Part shown: positions 20,800-30,903 of the stretch, piece after piece | Layout: each line of letters begins with the position of its first letter | Position numbering within the stretch: the first letter of the stretch is position 1 | From: Luzula sylvatica | Taxonomy: Eukaryota; Streptophyta; Magnoliopsida; Poales; Juncaceae | Assembly (NCBI GenBank): GCA_946800325.1 | Contig: OX326958.1 | Span: 64,460,366 to 64,524,365, forward strand | Direction of reading: 5' to 3' | DNA length: 64,000 nt | Translations under genes and position numbers: made by a program | Notes under the pieces: generated by a model | Database searches by the model: none | The model's input: the letters and a program-made list of their open reading frames with translations, nothing else | What the model was told of the DNA's origin: nothing

Positions 20800-22735
20800 A
20801 AAAATTAGACCTAAGATTACTAACCTGCTACAGCCGCCAGAACAGGAACTTCAAAAACTCTTGATACAGAGAGGAGTGAGCATTGCTTGAATACTATCTT
20901 AAATGGAGACTTTATAAAAAGAAGGTAATGGCGAGGGGAGACTAGAGAAATGTCGATTCACTTTTCGTTAATATTTCCCGCCATTTTTTTTATTCCCGTT
21001 TTTGTGACCCCTGTCATTTTGGTGAGGGTCATGAATACTGTATTAAAGGGGCACAAAGAAGATATAACTGCGGCGGTTTAACAAATATAACAGTCCAAAC
21101 ATAAGTTTCAGACTAACTGCAGCAATTACTATTACTAACTATCCTAATTACACTTGTCCAAACAGCCCCTTATTGTTTTTGTTCACTAATCATTTCATTT
21201 GTTTCCAAATTATACATCGAACACTCGTGACAAAACTTATGATATGAAGAAAGTAAACCGTTCAGGAGATCAAAGATTCAAAATGAAACCGAAAACAATT
21301 AAGACATGATATTGTTGTCACAAATGTTCATGAATTTTGTTGTAATGTTTTTTATGCAGGATAAGGTCTTCGAATCAGTTGATAAGAAAAAAACATTACC
21401 AGTTCATTTAAGGCTTACTTGTTCTTAGAACCATTAAAATTTATTTTGTGTTACCAATCAATATAATGATATTGTTTTAGACTACTTTTTTTTAACAATA
21501 AACATCAAAAAAAATAAAAAATAAATAACAACTATACTCCTGTATCAATCTCTTTCAAAAAAAAAAAAACTCTTGCATCAATCAACAAGGATACACGTAT
21601 TACCAATAGAGTCAAATAACTTCTAAAAAATCAAAACAATTATCCTCCATATCCCCCGACTAATCCAAACATATGTCATTTAATGATTTTAAAGTTGGCA
21701 TTTGCTTGCTGCAATCCTGAGATCTACTTGGAGCATTGTGTACCCTATATTCAACAATATTAAATCATCTATGTTTTAGATATGCAAGTTAAAAATGATC
21801 AATCCAAATTTATTTTGTCAAATTCATGATTGAATTAAGATTCAATTGTAGAAAACAGTGTAATTTGGTGCAAATTTATCCCGTATACTCTCTCTTTCTT
21901 AAGTGTTCGTACACAAGCTTCAATTAAAAAAAATTGACTTTATAAAACAACAGAAACTATACTACACTGGCTTCCTTATTTTCATACAATGTGATTGAAC
22001 TGAATCGACCAAGACTATTTTATATAAAAAATTGACTTTATAAAACAACAGAAACGATAGTTACGATACTACAATGTGATTGAACTGAATCGAAATTTTA
22101 AATAAAAAAAAGAAATCAGCTCAATATTTTCAAAAAAAAAAAAAAAAAAAAAAAGAAAACAGCTAAAATCAAATTTTGTAATCTAAGAATTGCAAAAATT
22201 ATAGAGGTGCAGATTCAATTACTTATTAAAAAGATGAATACCAAGACTATTTATGGTTTGTATGCATTGAAAGTAGCATGAGGCGGGCAAATTTGAGCTC
22301 ATTTCCATTAGTGAGCTTATGTTTCATCACGAGTCACCAACTAGGGGCGTCCTTTTCTCGAGTGAGCAGATGCTAAAGGGAAGAAACATATCTACAAGTT
22401 GACTGCAACCATTAGGAGAAAGACATGAAGGCTAGAAGAAACTGATTATTTGGGAGGAAATAACTTGAAGGAATGACATTAGCTATTCCAAATGGTACTC
22501 AAAAAAGAAATGATATGATTACAAATTCTTGTTCTGGGGATATGCACGGTGTTGAAAATATATGCCAAAACGGAGAACAATTAAAAACAAACGGTTGTTA
22601 AGGCGTGAACTTTAATTTTATCATACACGAATCCTGATGTTAATCAAAGGGTTTAAAAATTGAGAGCACCAACCCTCTTGGTGCTCTTAAAAGCACAATA
22701 GCCTATCTCATATATATATATATATATATATATAT

Positions 22736-22944
22736 GAGGGAGGCTAAACTACTTAATTAAGTACCAACATTTTGGTACTTAATGTTTTTTCACTATTGGA
22801 TTTGCCTTGAGATTTGTGTATTTAATGATGTGCACAAATTTTCATGATCATCATGAAAAAACACAAATCTCAATGCAAATCCAATGATGAAAAAACATTA
22901 AGTACCAAAATGTTGGTACTTAATTAAGTAATTTAACCTCACTC
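22736..22944. mobile_element. Palindromic MITE, copy 2
   Basis: This copy of the 18147-18353 family is 209 bp and more perfectly palindromic. The left half contains CTACTTAATTAAGTACCAAC and TTTTGGTACTTAATG, and the right half is the complement. It is flanked by TA tracts on both sides. Confidence 0.85.
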
Positions 22945-22968
22945 ATATAATATATATATATATATATA

Positions 22969-22999
<31 letters not shown>
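22945..22999. repeat. TA and GT microsatellites
   Basis: A (TA)n run is followed by a (TG)n run of about 29 bp. Confidence 0.9.
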
Positions 23000-23001
<2 letters not shown>

Positions 23002-23712
23002 ATTAAATTACTAATTAATTCGTTAAAAAATTTTAGAATCCGCGTCAAAAAAGAGAAAGATGAATTGTGCATTGAAAACTCGAATTTTAAGTGTCGTTTT
23101 AATGTCTTAAATTGAGTAATTCAACAATTAATTATTTTTCATAAACTTAGTACATTGACAAGCAAAGGGTATCGTTCATCTGAGAAATACGGTGTACAAT
23201 TAAGATTTTAATTTCTAAATTTCTTTTCTAGCTCCAAAATTTCACAAAAAAATTATCTCGATGTCTTTTGCAAACACACAAGTGTAAGGGCCAAGTTTCA
23301 AGTTCAAGTTCAAATCACAAAGAGTGTCATAATTTTCCAAACTCCAACATATAATTGATTCAATGCATAATCTAACTTGTCACAATTAAATGTGCAATAA
23401 GATCAACAATATAGATCGCGAATTAAATTTCTAACCTTTTTGCACAATAAGATCAACAATAATCCAAGTTATATTCAAAATTTCAGAGTTTATTAATGAA
23501 TCAATTGATTTCTAAAATTCATCACACAAGCAATGTTCAAAATCTGGATCACAAACCAAATCTCAATTCAACAATTTTTACAGATCAATTCACAACTCCA
23601 AATTAATTGAAACTTTTATGACATATCAAAATCAAAACAAACAAGAGATCATATTTTTTATAAAAAAATTTATGCAATAATGAATTAACTAAAAATGGGA
23701 GAAAAAACACTA
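23000..23712. other. AT-rich spacer
   Basis: No gene seen. Short phrases such as ATAAGATCAACAATA recur (about 23397 and 23447), possibly older diverged units of the array that starts downstream. Confidence 0.4.
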
Positions 23713-24284
23713 GACAGAAAAGTCAGAGATTAAGAAACTAAATTACAAAAATGCATAACAAATCAAAAATTAAAGGAAATGAGGAGAAATAAATTTGTAC
23801 ACAAATTAGGAATTATCTAGAGTCAGAAACATGTTTTTATGGGATTTTTTATGCATAGATGAATTAAATAAAAATGGAAGAGTGATTACTGGACAGAGAA
23901 CTCAGAGAGGAAAATATTAAATCTTAGAAAATGGAAACTAAATGCAAAAATTACCAAACTTGACAGAGATGATCTACAGTATCTAAAAGAAAAATACTCA
24001 CTTTTGCCTTCCGAACTGTTCAAAAAAGTGCAAGTTGTCCCCCAAACTTTAATTTTCTCCATTTTACCCCCTGAACTCTTGATTTTGCTCACTTTTGCCC
24101 CTTTCATCAGTTAACTGTCCAGTCAGCAGTTAAGTGATGACATGGCAGTGTGACGTGGCAATTTTTAGATAATTTCAGTGATGACGTGGCAAAATTTATA
24201 ATATAAAATTACACCCATACATTAAATCCATTAACTTAATAAATTAAATTCATTAACTTAATTCAACCCAATAACCATTAACCC

Positions 24285-24410
24285 ATCTCTCTCTCTCTCT
24301 CTCACCAGCCCTCTCTCACGACATCCCTCTCTCTCTCGCCCCCTCTCTCTCGCTCGTTGGATTCTCTCTCTCTCTCTCACCCCCCCCCCCCCCTATCTCT
24401 CGCTCGCTAG

Positions 24411-24475
<65 letters not shown>

Positions 24476-24500
24476 CTCGCTCGCTGGATTCTCTCGTCCC
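24285..24500. repeat. CT-rich microsatellite tract (left MULE arm)
   Basis: Long (CT)n runs, the longest about 24412-24476, are broken by CGCTCG and a C run. They face the (GA)n tracts at 26034-26088 and 26223-26287 in the right arm, so the pair could fold into a long stem. Confidence 0.9.
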
Positions 24501-25309
24501 CCTCTCCCTATCTCGTTAACTTGTTGTTTCTATACGAAAGGTACGTTGCTCTCTCTAATCTTTGTTCGTTCTCGCGGTTTTAGTCCATTCGCTCGATCAT
24601 CTCTATTTCTATTTGTTTTTTCTCGTTGTTAGGGTTAATTTTAGTCCAATTAGGGTTAATGACATTCAAATTGTCTGGGGTGGGGCTGGGGGGGGAGGGG
24701 TGCGAGGTCTGGGGTTGGGGATTTATATCGTGCGTAGGAGTAGCGACGTTCGGGCAGAAATAAATGGCAATGGAGATCGTTGGAATTCATGTTATTTTGT
24801 TATGTTGTTTTGGAATAAGTAATTATCATTTGTCGTTTTGTTATGAATTTAATATAATTGTTGTTTTGTTATGTTGTTTAGTATATATCGATTACGAAGA
24901 ACAATTTTAAGAAAAAAATTAACAATGTTTAATACATATCAAATACAGAAAAAATTCAAGGAAAAATTAACCAATTTGACAGAACTTAACTTGATTATTA
25001 TGTCTCCCAACTCAATTACAAGATGAATACAGAAATACATGACTCGATCCCGACTCGAAACAATTACAAAGATACATGACTCGATCCCGACTCGAAACAA
25101 TTACAAATTTAAAACACAACTACAAACAATTACAAATTTGCAGTAAACAAATTCCCAAATTGCACATTTTGTTGCTGTCCCAATCGATAATTAAAGATCT
25201 TCTATATGCTGTTTCGGCTTTGGTGTAATTCTCTTTTTGTAGTAAGGCCCATCCTAAATTACCCTAAAAACAAGACGATTTTTTAGAACTTTTTTGGAAA
25301 TTTTGGCGG

Positions 25310-25621
25310 TTATGAATTGAGAAAAAGTACAAAAAGACACGTTGCTTCTTGTTCGAGAGTGACTTGGAATTTCTTGTCTTGAGACCTCGCAGTTTTGGTT
25401 CTCTTGCCATTAAATGCAAGCTCCCTTTCGATTTGCCTTAATTTATGTCTCAGTAAATTGATTTGAAAGTCCAATTTGAAGCATCTCTACACGAATTTCA
25501 GAAAAATAAAGAAACGATTAGATTGAAAAATAAAGAAAATAATATGGATAATTAAGAAGATGAATAAATTGAAATGTACCTTGTATAGATCGAGAAGGAT
25601 ATTGTCGAGAGATTCTTGGGC
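25310..25621 (-). pseudogene. Possible captured gene fragment inside the MULE
   Basis: On the minus strand an exon-like stretch 25486-25310 reads RCFKLDFQINLLRHKLRQIE, then RELAFNGKRTKTARSQDKK, and ends in TAA. A splice acceptor (GTGTAG) lies before it. An upstream stretch (25621-25580) reads SLDNILLDLYK and ends at a donor CAAG/GTACAT, in phase 0 with the exon. Two spliced pieces inside a MULE suggest transduplication (Pack-MULE). The source gene is not recognised. Confidence 0.35.
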
Positions 25622-25749
25622 TTAAGAAGAACACCGATTTCTCAGAGACTTGATGACTTCGGGCGGGGGGGTCGGCCAGTGGGTCTGGGGAGGGTTGAAT
25701 TACAAAAAAAAAATGATTTCAAGAAAAAATTGATATAATATACCTATTG

Positions 25750-26030
25750 ATGATGAACCCTCCATGATAAATCGCTGAAATTTCCTGAAATCGCTGAGAA
25801 TCGCTGAAATTGGACAATAAAAACCCTAATTTGCTGAAAAATGCTGAAATTAACCCTAATTTGCTGAAATTAACCCTCATTTGCTGAAATTAACCATAAT
25901 TAGACTAAAAAAAACCCTAATTTGCTCAAAATATACTCAAAATAACCCTAAATTGCTGAAATTTGCTGAAAATAACCTAAAATTACATTAAAAACCAAAA
26001 TTTCAGCAAATTGCACTAAAAACCTAAAAT
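25750..26030. repeat. Degenerate minisatellite of TTTGCTGAAATTAACCCTAA
   Basis: A dozen or so imperfect copies of a roughly 20-bp unit (CGCTGAAATT / TTTGCTGAAATTAACCCTAA) lie inside the MULE, next to the GA tract. Confidence 0.65.
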
Positions 26031-26033
<3 letters not shown>

Positions 26034-26094
<61 letters not shown>

Positions 26095-26219
26095 GGAGAG
26101 AGAGTGTGGAGCTAACCTGAGTCCAGAGAGATTGCTTCACGCGAGAGAGAGGTTGTCGATGGCGACGCGAGAGAGAGAGAGGGCGACAATGGCGACGCGA
26201 GAGGTGGCTTCAATGGAGC

Positions 26220-26290
<71 letters not shown>
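26034..26290. repeat. GA microsatellite tracts (right MULE arm)
   Basis: (GA)n runs at about 26034-26088 and 26223-26287 have a GC-rich insert with GGCGACGCGAGAG between them. Open frames here are simple ER repeats and not genes. Confidence 0.9.
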
Positions 26291-26293
<3 letters not shown>

Positions 26294-27060
26294 ATTAAAA
26301 TAATGGATTAATGGGTTTGGGTTTTGATATTGGGTTTGGGTTTAATTAGTGATTATTTATTCTAATTAAATGAGTTAATGAGATGTGTAATTTTATTTTA
26401 AATTTTGTCATGTCATCAATACAATCATCTAAAAATTGTCACGTCACACTGCCACGTCATCACTTAACTGCTGACTGGGCAGTTAACTGATGGAAGGGGC
26501 AAAAGTGAGCAAAATCGAGAATTCAGGGGGTAAAATGGAGAAAATTAAAGCTTGGAGGCAACTTGCACTTTTTTGTACCGGAGACAAAAATGAGCTTTTT
26601 TCTATCTAAAATAACTAAAATGAATTTTTATAGATTTTTTCTAGATCTACAACTATTTTATTTACAATTCCTAAACAGAAACTCAGAAATTCAGATCTTA
26701 AATTTTGAAAATAGATAACAAATAGGAAAATTTCGGAAATAACATGTAATAAATTCCTACAGAAACTAGACATAATCAAGATTCAAAAACATATTTTTAA
26801 GAGATTTAACTAGATATAAAACTATTTTTAACCTAATTTCTAAACAGCACTAAACAGAAACTCAGAAATTCAGGACCTCAACTTTAAAATTGAATAACAA
26901 ATAGGAAAATTTATGAAATGCTATGAACTAAAATTCTACAGAAACTAGGCATTATCAAGATTCAGAAAAGTATTTAAAAGAGATTTAAATAGATTTATAA
27001 CTATTTTTAACCTAATTTCTAAACTGATCAGAAATAAAAACAGTTTCACAAATTTAATGA

Positions 27061-27238
27061 AAAGAACAAATATTATAAAATTCCAAAAAGAGAAAATGAG
27101 TGTTTCTATCACTAAAAAAGATTCAAAAATCAACAAAGCACAGAAATAACAAGAATTAACAAGAACACTAAACTGCAAAATTACAAAAATACCCCTACAA
27201 AGACAGATAATACCAAAATGGAGAAAGAGATGCATGGA
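27061..27238. other. Spacer before element C
   Basis: AT-rich spacer. Its last five bases (ATGGA, 27234-27238) are the left target copy of element C. Confidence 0.5.
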
Positions 27239-27553
27239 TGTCATGACCCGATGGTACATGGGTCATTAAGAATAAATAAGGGATTTAATTGCAAATTATT
27301 TCTCGGTTCACGAGGTGCATGGTGCACCAGGTGTAGTTAGTATTTTCTTTTATATTTTGTCGCATTATAAATAGGGAGAGGAGAGAGAATTAGATATAAT
27401 ATTGATGTAATTGTTTCTTCGTGTAAGAACTCGAGACCTTGTATCTTTATACTTTTGATGAATCGAATTCGAATTCATTTAAAGTTTGTATCTTGATCTC
27501 ATTTTATCCTAATTTGAGGTTGTTTTAGTAATGATTCGAGTCGAATCGTTACA
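27239..27553 (+). repeat. Element C 5' LTR
   Basis: 315 bp, TG...CA. It contains TATAAATAG (about 27366-27374) and an imperfect palindrome GGTGCATGGTGCACC upstream of it. Confidence 0.9.
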
Positions 27554-27555
27554 AT

Positions 27556-27567
27556 TGGTATCAGAGC
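27556..27567 (+). promoter_or_regulatory. Primer-binding site of element C (initiator tRNA-Met)
   Basis: TGGTATCAGAGC lies two bases after the LTR end, the same primer as used by element A. Confidence 0.9.
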
Positions 27568-28845
27568 CGGCGATTCTCCGCACCAGATCCGACCCGCAGC
27601 GACTTTTCAATTCAGTTCTTGATTTCTTGATTTGAATTCAATCCGATCTTCAATTCGAGCCGATTTATCGATCCAGAACTTGAGTCCTCTATTCGAGACC
27701 GATTCGAGACCGATCCAGACCCTTTTCGTGGCGACTTTATCGATTCAGATCTTGATCTCGCCACCAGATTCACATTTGATATCACGAATTCTTGAATTCT
27801 TGATTTCGATTCGAGATTCTTCTTGATTCTCAATTCGTGAGTTCACCAGATCCGATTCATCGACGTTCATATCCAGCACCGATTCCATTATTGATCCAAG
27901 ATTCGAGTTTCGCAAATTCGGATTTTGTATTCGTCGAATTCCCGATTCGAGACGAGTCAGACCTCGCAGACCTCGCTCTTCGATTCGACGATCTTTCAGG
28001 TTTGATTTTCTGCAAGTACTAAGTGTCACAGATTGAAGTGTCCAATTCAGAATTGATTCCGATTCGAGCACCAATTCACCAATCAGACAATCAAGCACCA
28101 ATTCGATTGGCAATTCTCGATTCGAGCCACCATCCTTGCATCAACTTCTCGATTCGAGCCAAGGAGTCGACGCAAACCTGCCCATCGTCGCAAATCTACA
28201 CCAATTCCTTGCAGAACCAACGACTCCAGCCCAGCCAGAAAGGAGGGTTGTTCATCTCTGTTCATCGCAAACCAGACGAGCCTCCAGTGACCCATCCTTG
28301 AAGAGAAGCCAGACCTTGTCAAGCCTCGCAGCACTCGACGCCCAGGAAGGACAAGAAGAAGAGCAGCGTAGAAGAGCAAAAACTCGGGTTGAGGTGAAGA
28401 AGGGAAGAGCACCAGACCTCGCATCTCCATTTCCTTCCAACGCGCGAAGAAGAAGAGCAGTGAAGAACTCGCAGCAGCCGCGGAGCCTCTCGCCGGCAAT
28501 CTCTCCTCATCGCGTGAAGAAGAAGAAACCCACGAAGAAGAAGGGTCTGAAGGTTAGCGGATCCGGTTTAGTTTTGATCCGATTTGGGTTTGGTGGGAAT
28601 TTCAAGTTCCGAATTTGGAATACCGGTTTACCTGGAAATCAGGAGAAGAAAACCGGTAAAATAATTCTGGACTTTTCTCAGAATCCAGAAAGGAGACTGC
28701 AGCACAATTCCCAGTTCTGCCAGAACCTAGAATCCAAAATCCGAGAATTCAAATTCAAATTCTGTTAAAAATTCAGAATTCTTTAACGGGTCTGAATTGT
28801 TTCTAAGCGGGTTTGCGGGTTGTTGAAGCTATTTGGGCCGATACG
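27568..28845 (+). other. Element C leader with GATTCGA-type pseudo-repeats
   Basis: Between about 27600 and 28150 the phrases GATTCGAG, CGATTC, GATTCTTGA and TTCGATTCGA recur dozens of times in no fixed period. The following stretch (28150-28550) is GC- and purine-richer (AAGAAGAAGA). An open frame spans 28136-28768 but has no ATG near its start and no family resemblance, so I do not call it a gene. A packaging or leader role is possible. Confidence 0.5.
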
Positions 28846-29805
28846 ATGAGTAATAAAATAGTATATTTGTGGGATATTATATATCCCGAATCATCGCATC
28901 GGTTAATTAAATTGGGAGAAGGAATTTATGAAGGGAAAAGTTGGTATTGGTGCGAAAAAGAAAATGCGGCTCATTATTGCAATGAATGGTGTGATCAAAA
29001 GGTTTTGTATAATCGTAATTTCTCTCGGTGTAATGTGAGTAATGCGTTGTATACATTATCTTGGGAGGAGAGACAAGCTATTGCGAAGTATAATCGAGAG
29101 AAAGAAATTGAGGAGAGGAACAAGATTTTTAACGAAATCATAAAGAAAATTGATCAAATGTTGAATTCTACTCAATTTTCTAGTGAAGTTAAAAGTATCG
29201 ATGATAAGTCGAATTGCGATGCAAATGAAGCGGATTCGGGCGTGATCGAAGCGGATTCGGGCGTGCTCGAAGCGGATTCGGACGTGCTCGAAGCGGATTC
29301 GGGCGTGATCGAAGCGGATTCGGGCGTGATCGAAGCGGATTCGGGCGTGATCGAAGCGGATTCGGGCGTGATCGAAGCGGATTCGGGCGTGATCGAAGCG
29401 GATTCGGACGTGATCGAAGTGGATTCGGGTACGATGCGATTAGTACGTAAAACGTATGTGGATCCGTATTTGCATTTTAAGAGGGATAATTCTCGAGAAA
29501 GCGTGAATGAAGATTTGAGAGGATTGTGCGCATTTCGAGAAAGACGGTTATCTCCATTAGAAACACGACTCGAAAGGAGGCTCGATGATGAAGTGAAAAG
29601 GCCGCATCCGAAATCGAATATAAGGTACGGTGTGGAATCTTCAAAGATGGTGATTCGTGTTGGGTTGAAAAGGCCACCACCAAAGCCGAATATACGTTAC
29701 GATGCGATATCTTCAACGGTGGTGATTCGTGTTATATTGAAAAGGCCACCGCCAAAACCTAATATATATTTCGCATTTTTGATCCTTGAGGACAAGGATC
29801 TTTAA
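28846..29805 (+). CDS. Element C ORF, unknown 319-residue protein with heptad repeats
   Basis: It starts at ATG 28846 (MSNKIVYLWDIIYPE) and stops at TAA 29803-29805, directly at the polypurine tract. The N-terminal third is compact and aromatic, with a Cys/His cluster (WCEKENAAHYCNEWC) that could bind zinc. A charged helical stretch (LSWEERQAIAKYNREKEIEE) follows. Then come ten 7-residue repeats, EADSGVI and variants, encoded by a 21-bp tandem repeat. The C-terminal part has a 24-residue repeat with KRPPPKPNIRY and MVIRV. I do not recognise a family, and no gag, protease or RT motif is present. The position suggests an element-encoded protein or a captured host ORF. Confidence 0.55.
   Translation: MSNKIVYLWDIIYPESSHRLIKLGEGIYEGKSWYWCEKENAAHYCNEWCDQKVLYNRNFSRCNVSNALYTLSWEERQAIAKYNREKEIEERNKIFNEIIKKIDQMLNSTQFSSEVKSIDDKSNCDANEADSGVIEADSGVLEADSDVLEADSGVIEADSGVIEADSGVIEADSGVIEADSGVIEADSDVIEVDSGTMRLVRKTYVDPYLHFKRDNSRESVNEDLRGLCAFRERRLSPLETRLERRLDDEVKRPHPKSNIRYGVESSKMVIRVGLKRPPPKPNIRYDAISSTVVIRVILKRPPPKPNIYFAFLILEDKDL
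29227..29436 (+). repeat. 21-bp coding minisatellite, about ten copies
   Basis: The unit GAAGCGGATTCGGGCGTGAT (plus C) is repeated ten times in frame, giving EADSGVI/EADSGVL/EADSDVL. Some neighbouring units are identical, pointing to recent slippage. Confidence 0.9.
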
Positions 29806-29817
29806 AGGAGGCGGTAT
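29804..29817 (+). promoter_or_regulatory. Polypurine tract of element C
   Basis: AAAGGAGGCGG lies just before the 3' LTR start TGTCATGACC and overlaps the stop codon of the ORF. Confidence 0.75.
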
Positions 29818-30132
29818 TGTCATGACCCGATGGTACATGGGTCATTAAGAATAAATAAGGGATTTAATTGCAAATTATTTCTCGGTTCACGAGGTGCATG
29901 GTGCACCAGGTGTAGTTAGTATTTTCTTTTATATTTTGTCGCATTATAAATAGGGAGAGGAGAGAGAATTAGATATAATATTGATGTAATTGTTTCTTCG
30001 TGTAAGAACTCGAGACCTTGTATCTTTATACTTTTGATGAATCGAATTCGAATTCATTTAAAGTTTGTATCTTGATCTCATTTTATCCTAATTTGAGGTT
30101 GTTTTAGTAATGATTCGAGTCGAATCGTTACA
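29818..30132 (+). repeat. Element C 3' LTR
   Basis: The sequence is identical by eye to the 5' LTR at 27239-27553. Confidence 0.9.
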
Positions 30133-30903
30133 ATGGAATGGAGTGAGGCCTTCTTGATTCTTTCTTGGCACTCCAATGAAGCTTGAGAAGCACCGGGTTG
30201 GATCTCGAAGTGTGTGGGATCCGCTGAACCTTCTTGCCAGAAATGGATCAGAGTAGAAATCGAAAAAGCTCGAAACTTGGACCTTAATTGGTGAAATTGA
30301 GGATTGATGCACGTTCAGGAGATGGGTATGGAGGTGTAGAGAGTGTGAGTTGAGATGGAAATGGAGTGAGGAGGGAGATTGGGTCAGGACTTGGCTGCGA
30401 TGAGGAAGTTCTGAGAAAGCTCGAAGAACCATCTCAAGGCAGTGATGGTGGAGGTGGAGGAGGATATGGGGAGAGTGAGGAAGAGATAGTGAGGGCTTTG
30501 AAGCCCTCATAATGGATGTCTCTCAACGTAGCCTGATCAGAGCCATTTATAGGCGTTAATTCACTGGATTGAGCAGTTTTAGATCGAAATTGAGAGAAGG
30601 GGAGGTGTCGTAGGGTCCACACGATGGTTGTGGAGTTGAGAAAATAACCCAAAACGACTCGTACGAAGTTCTTGCCTCGTAACAGCCATGGCGAGAAGAA
30701 ACGGAGAAGGAGACGACGTCTCCAGTGATTCTACGGTCGAAAATTTCAGGGTAGAATTTCTTCTTTATTTTCGTCTGAAATTGTACAATGGAGAGTCCGG
30801 TGAGGGAGAAAATGGAGAGGGGAGTGAGGCGCGGGAGAACTGTTGAGAGTTTGTTTTGAAAGGACATAGACCTTCTGTTGAAAATTCTGTGTAGTCATCA
30901 TGC
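30133..30903. other. Flank between element C and the solo LTR
   Basis: This moderately GC-rich stretch has overlapping open frames on the minus strand (30088-30867) but no motif I recognise. It may be a decayed gene or repeat. 30899-30903 (CATGC) is the left target copy of the solo LTR. Confidence 0.35.

Larger units (their letters stand above)
19087..21169. mobile_element. PIF/Harbinger-like element, 2.08 kb
   Basis: The ends are GGGCATGTTTGGAGTG and CACTTGTCCAAACAGCCCC, an imperfect terminal inverted repeat of the GGGGCTGTTTGG type. They are flanked by the 3-bp direct repeat TTA (19084-19086 and 21170-21172), the target size and sequence expected for PIF/Harbinger. It contains a short relic frame (19427-19666, minus) and a retroposed insert (20558-20799). 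Confidence 0.7.
18702..22706. mobile_element. 4-kb TIR element hosting several later insertions
   Basis: The left end GGCTATGGTGCTTTTAAGAG and the complement of the right end GGCTATTGTGCTTTTAAGAG match. Homology continues for about 100 bp (AGAGCACYAAGNGGGTTGGTG, TCTCA, ACCTTTGATT-like), once the SINE at 18754-18847 is removed. Both ends abut TA/GA microsatellites, so the target duplication cannot be read exactly. The interior holds a PIF/Harbinger-like element and has no transposase of its own. Two independent related MITEs facing each other is an alternative. Confidence 0.55.
23989..26602. mobile_element. Non-autonomous Mutator-like element (MULE), 2.6 kb
   Basis: It is flanked by a perfect 9-bp direct repeat TATCTAAAA (23980-23988 and 26603-26611). 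The long terminal inverted repeats start GAAAAATACTCACTTTTGCC. They stay recognisable for over 200 bp (for example GTTAACTG, CAGTCAGCAGTTAAG, GTGACGTGGCA against the right end) and continue into facing CT/GA tracts. A 9-bp target and long TIRs are Mutator hallmarks. No MULE transposase is present; the interior contains a possible captured gene fragment and a minisatellite. Confidence 0.85.
23713..27060. repeat. Diverged 179-bp tandem array, split by a MULE
   Basis: Landmarks similar to GACAGAGAACTCAGAG recur at 23713, 23892, 26676 and 26855, with a weaker one near 27030. Spacing is 179 bp on both sides of the MULE. Unit text such as ATTACAAAAAT, TTTTAACCTAATTTCTAAAC and AACAAATAGGAAAATTT is shared. 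With the MULE and one target copy removed, the units join at nearly the same period, so the array predates the insertion. Confidence 0.7.
27239..30132 (+). mobile_element. Non-autonomous LTR retrotransposon C, 2.9 kb, identical LTRs
   Basis: Two 315-bp LTRs (27239-27553 and 29818-30132) read base for base the same by eye. They begin TGTCATGACCCG and end CGTTACA. The 5-bp direct repeat ATGGA flanks the element (27234-27238 and 30133-30137). A primer-binding site follows the left LTR and a polypurine tract precedes the right one. The 2.26-kb interior has no gag, protease, integrase or RT motif, so it must rely on proteins from another element. Identical LTRs imply recent insertion. It is TRIM/LARD-like in logic but carries a long ORF of its own. 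Confidence 0.9.

Noticed and set aside
26030..26224. Open frame of alternating Arg-Glu
   Set aside because: It is only the translation of the (GA)n microsatellite inside the MULE.
28136..28768. 210-codon open frame in the element C leader
   Set aside because: No ATG near its start, low-complexity purine-rich composition, no family resemblance.
30088..30867. Overlapping minus-strand frames next to element C
   Set aside because: No recognisable domain, and the first frame starts inside the element C LTR.
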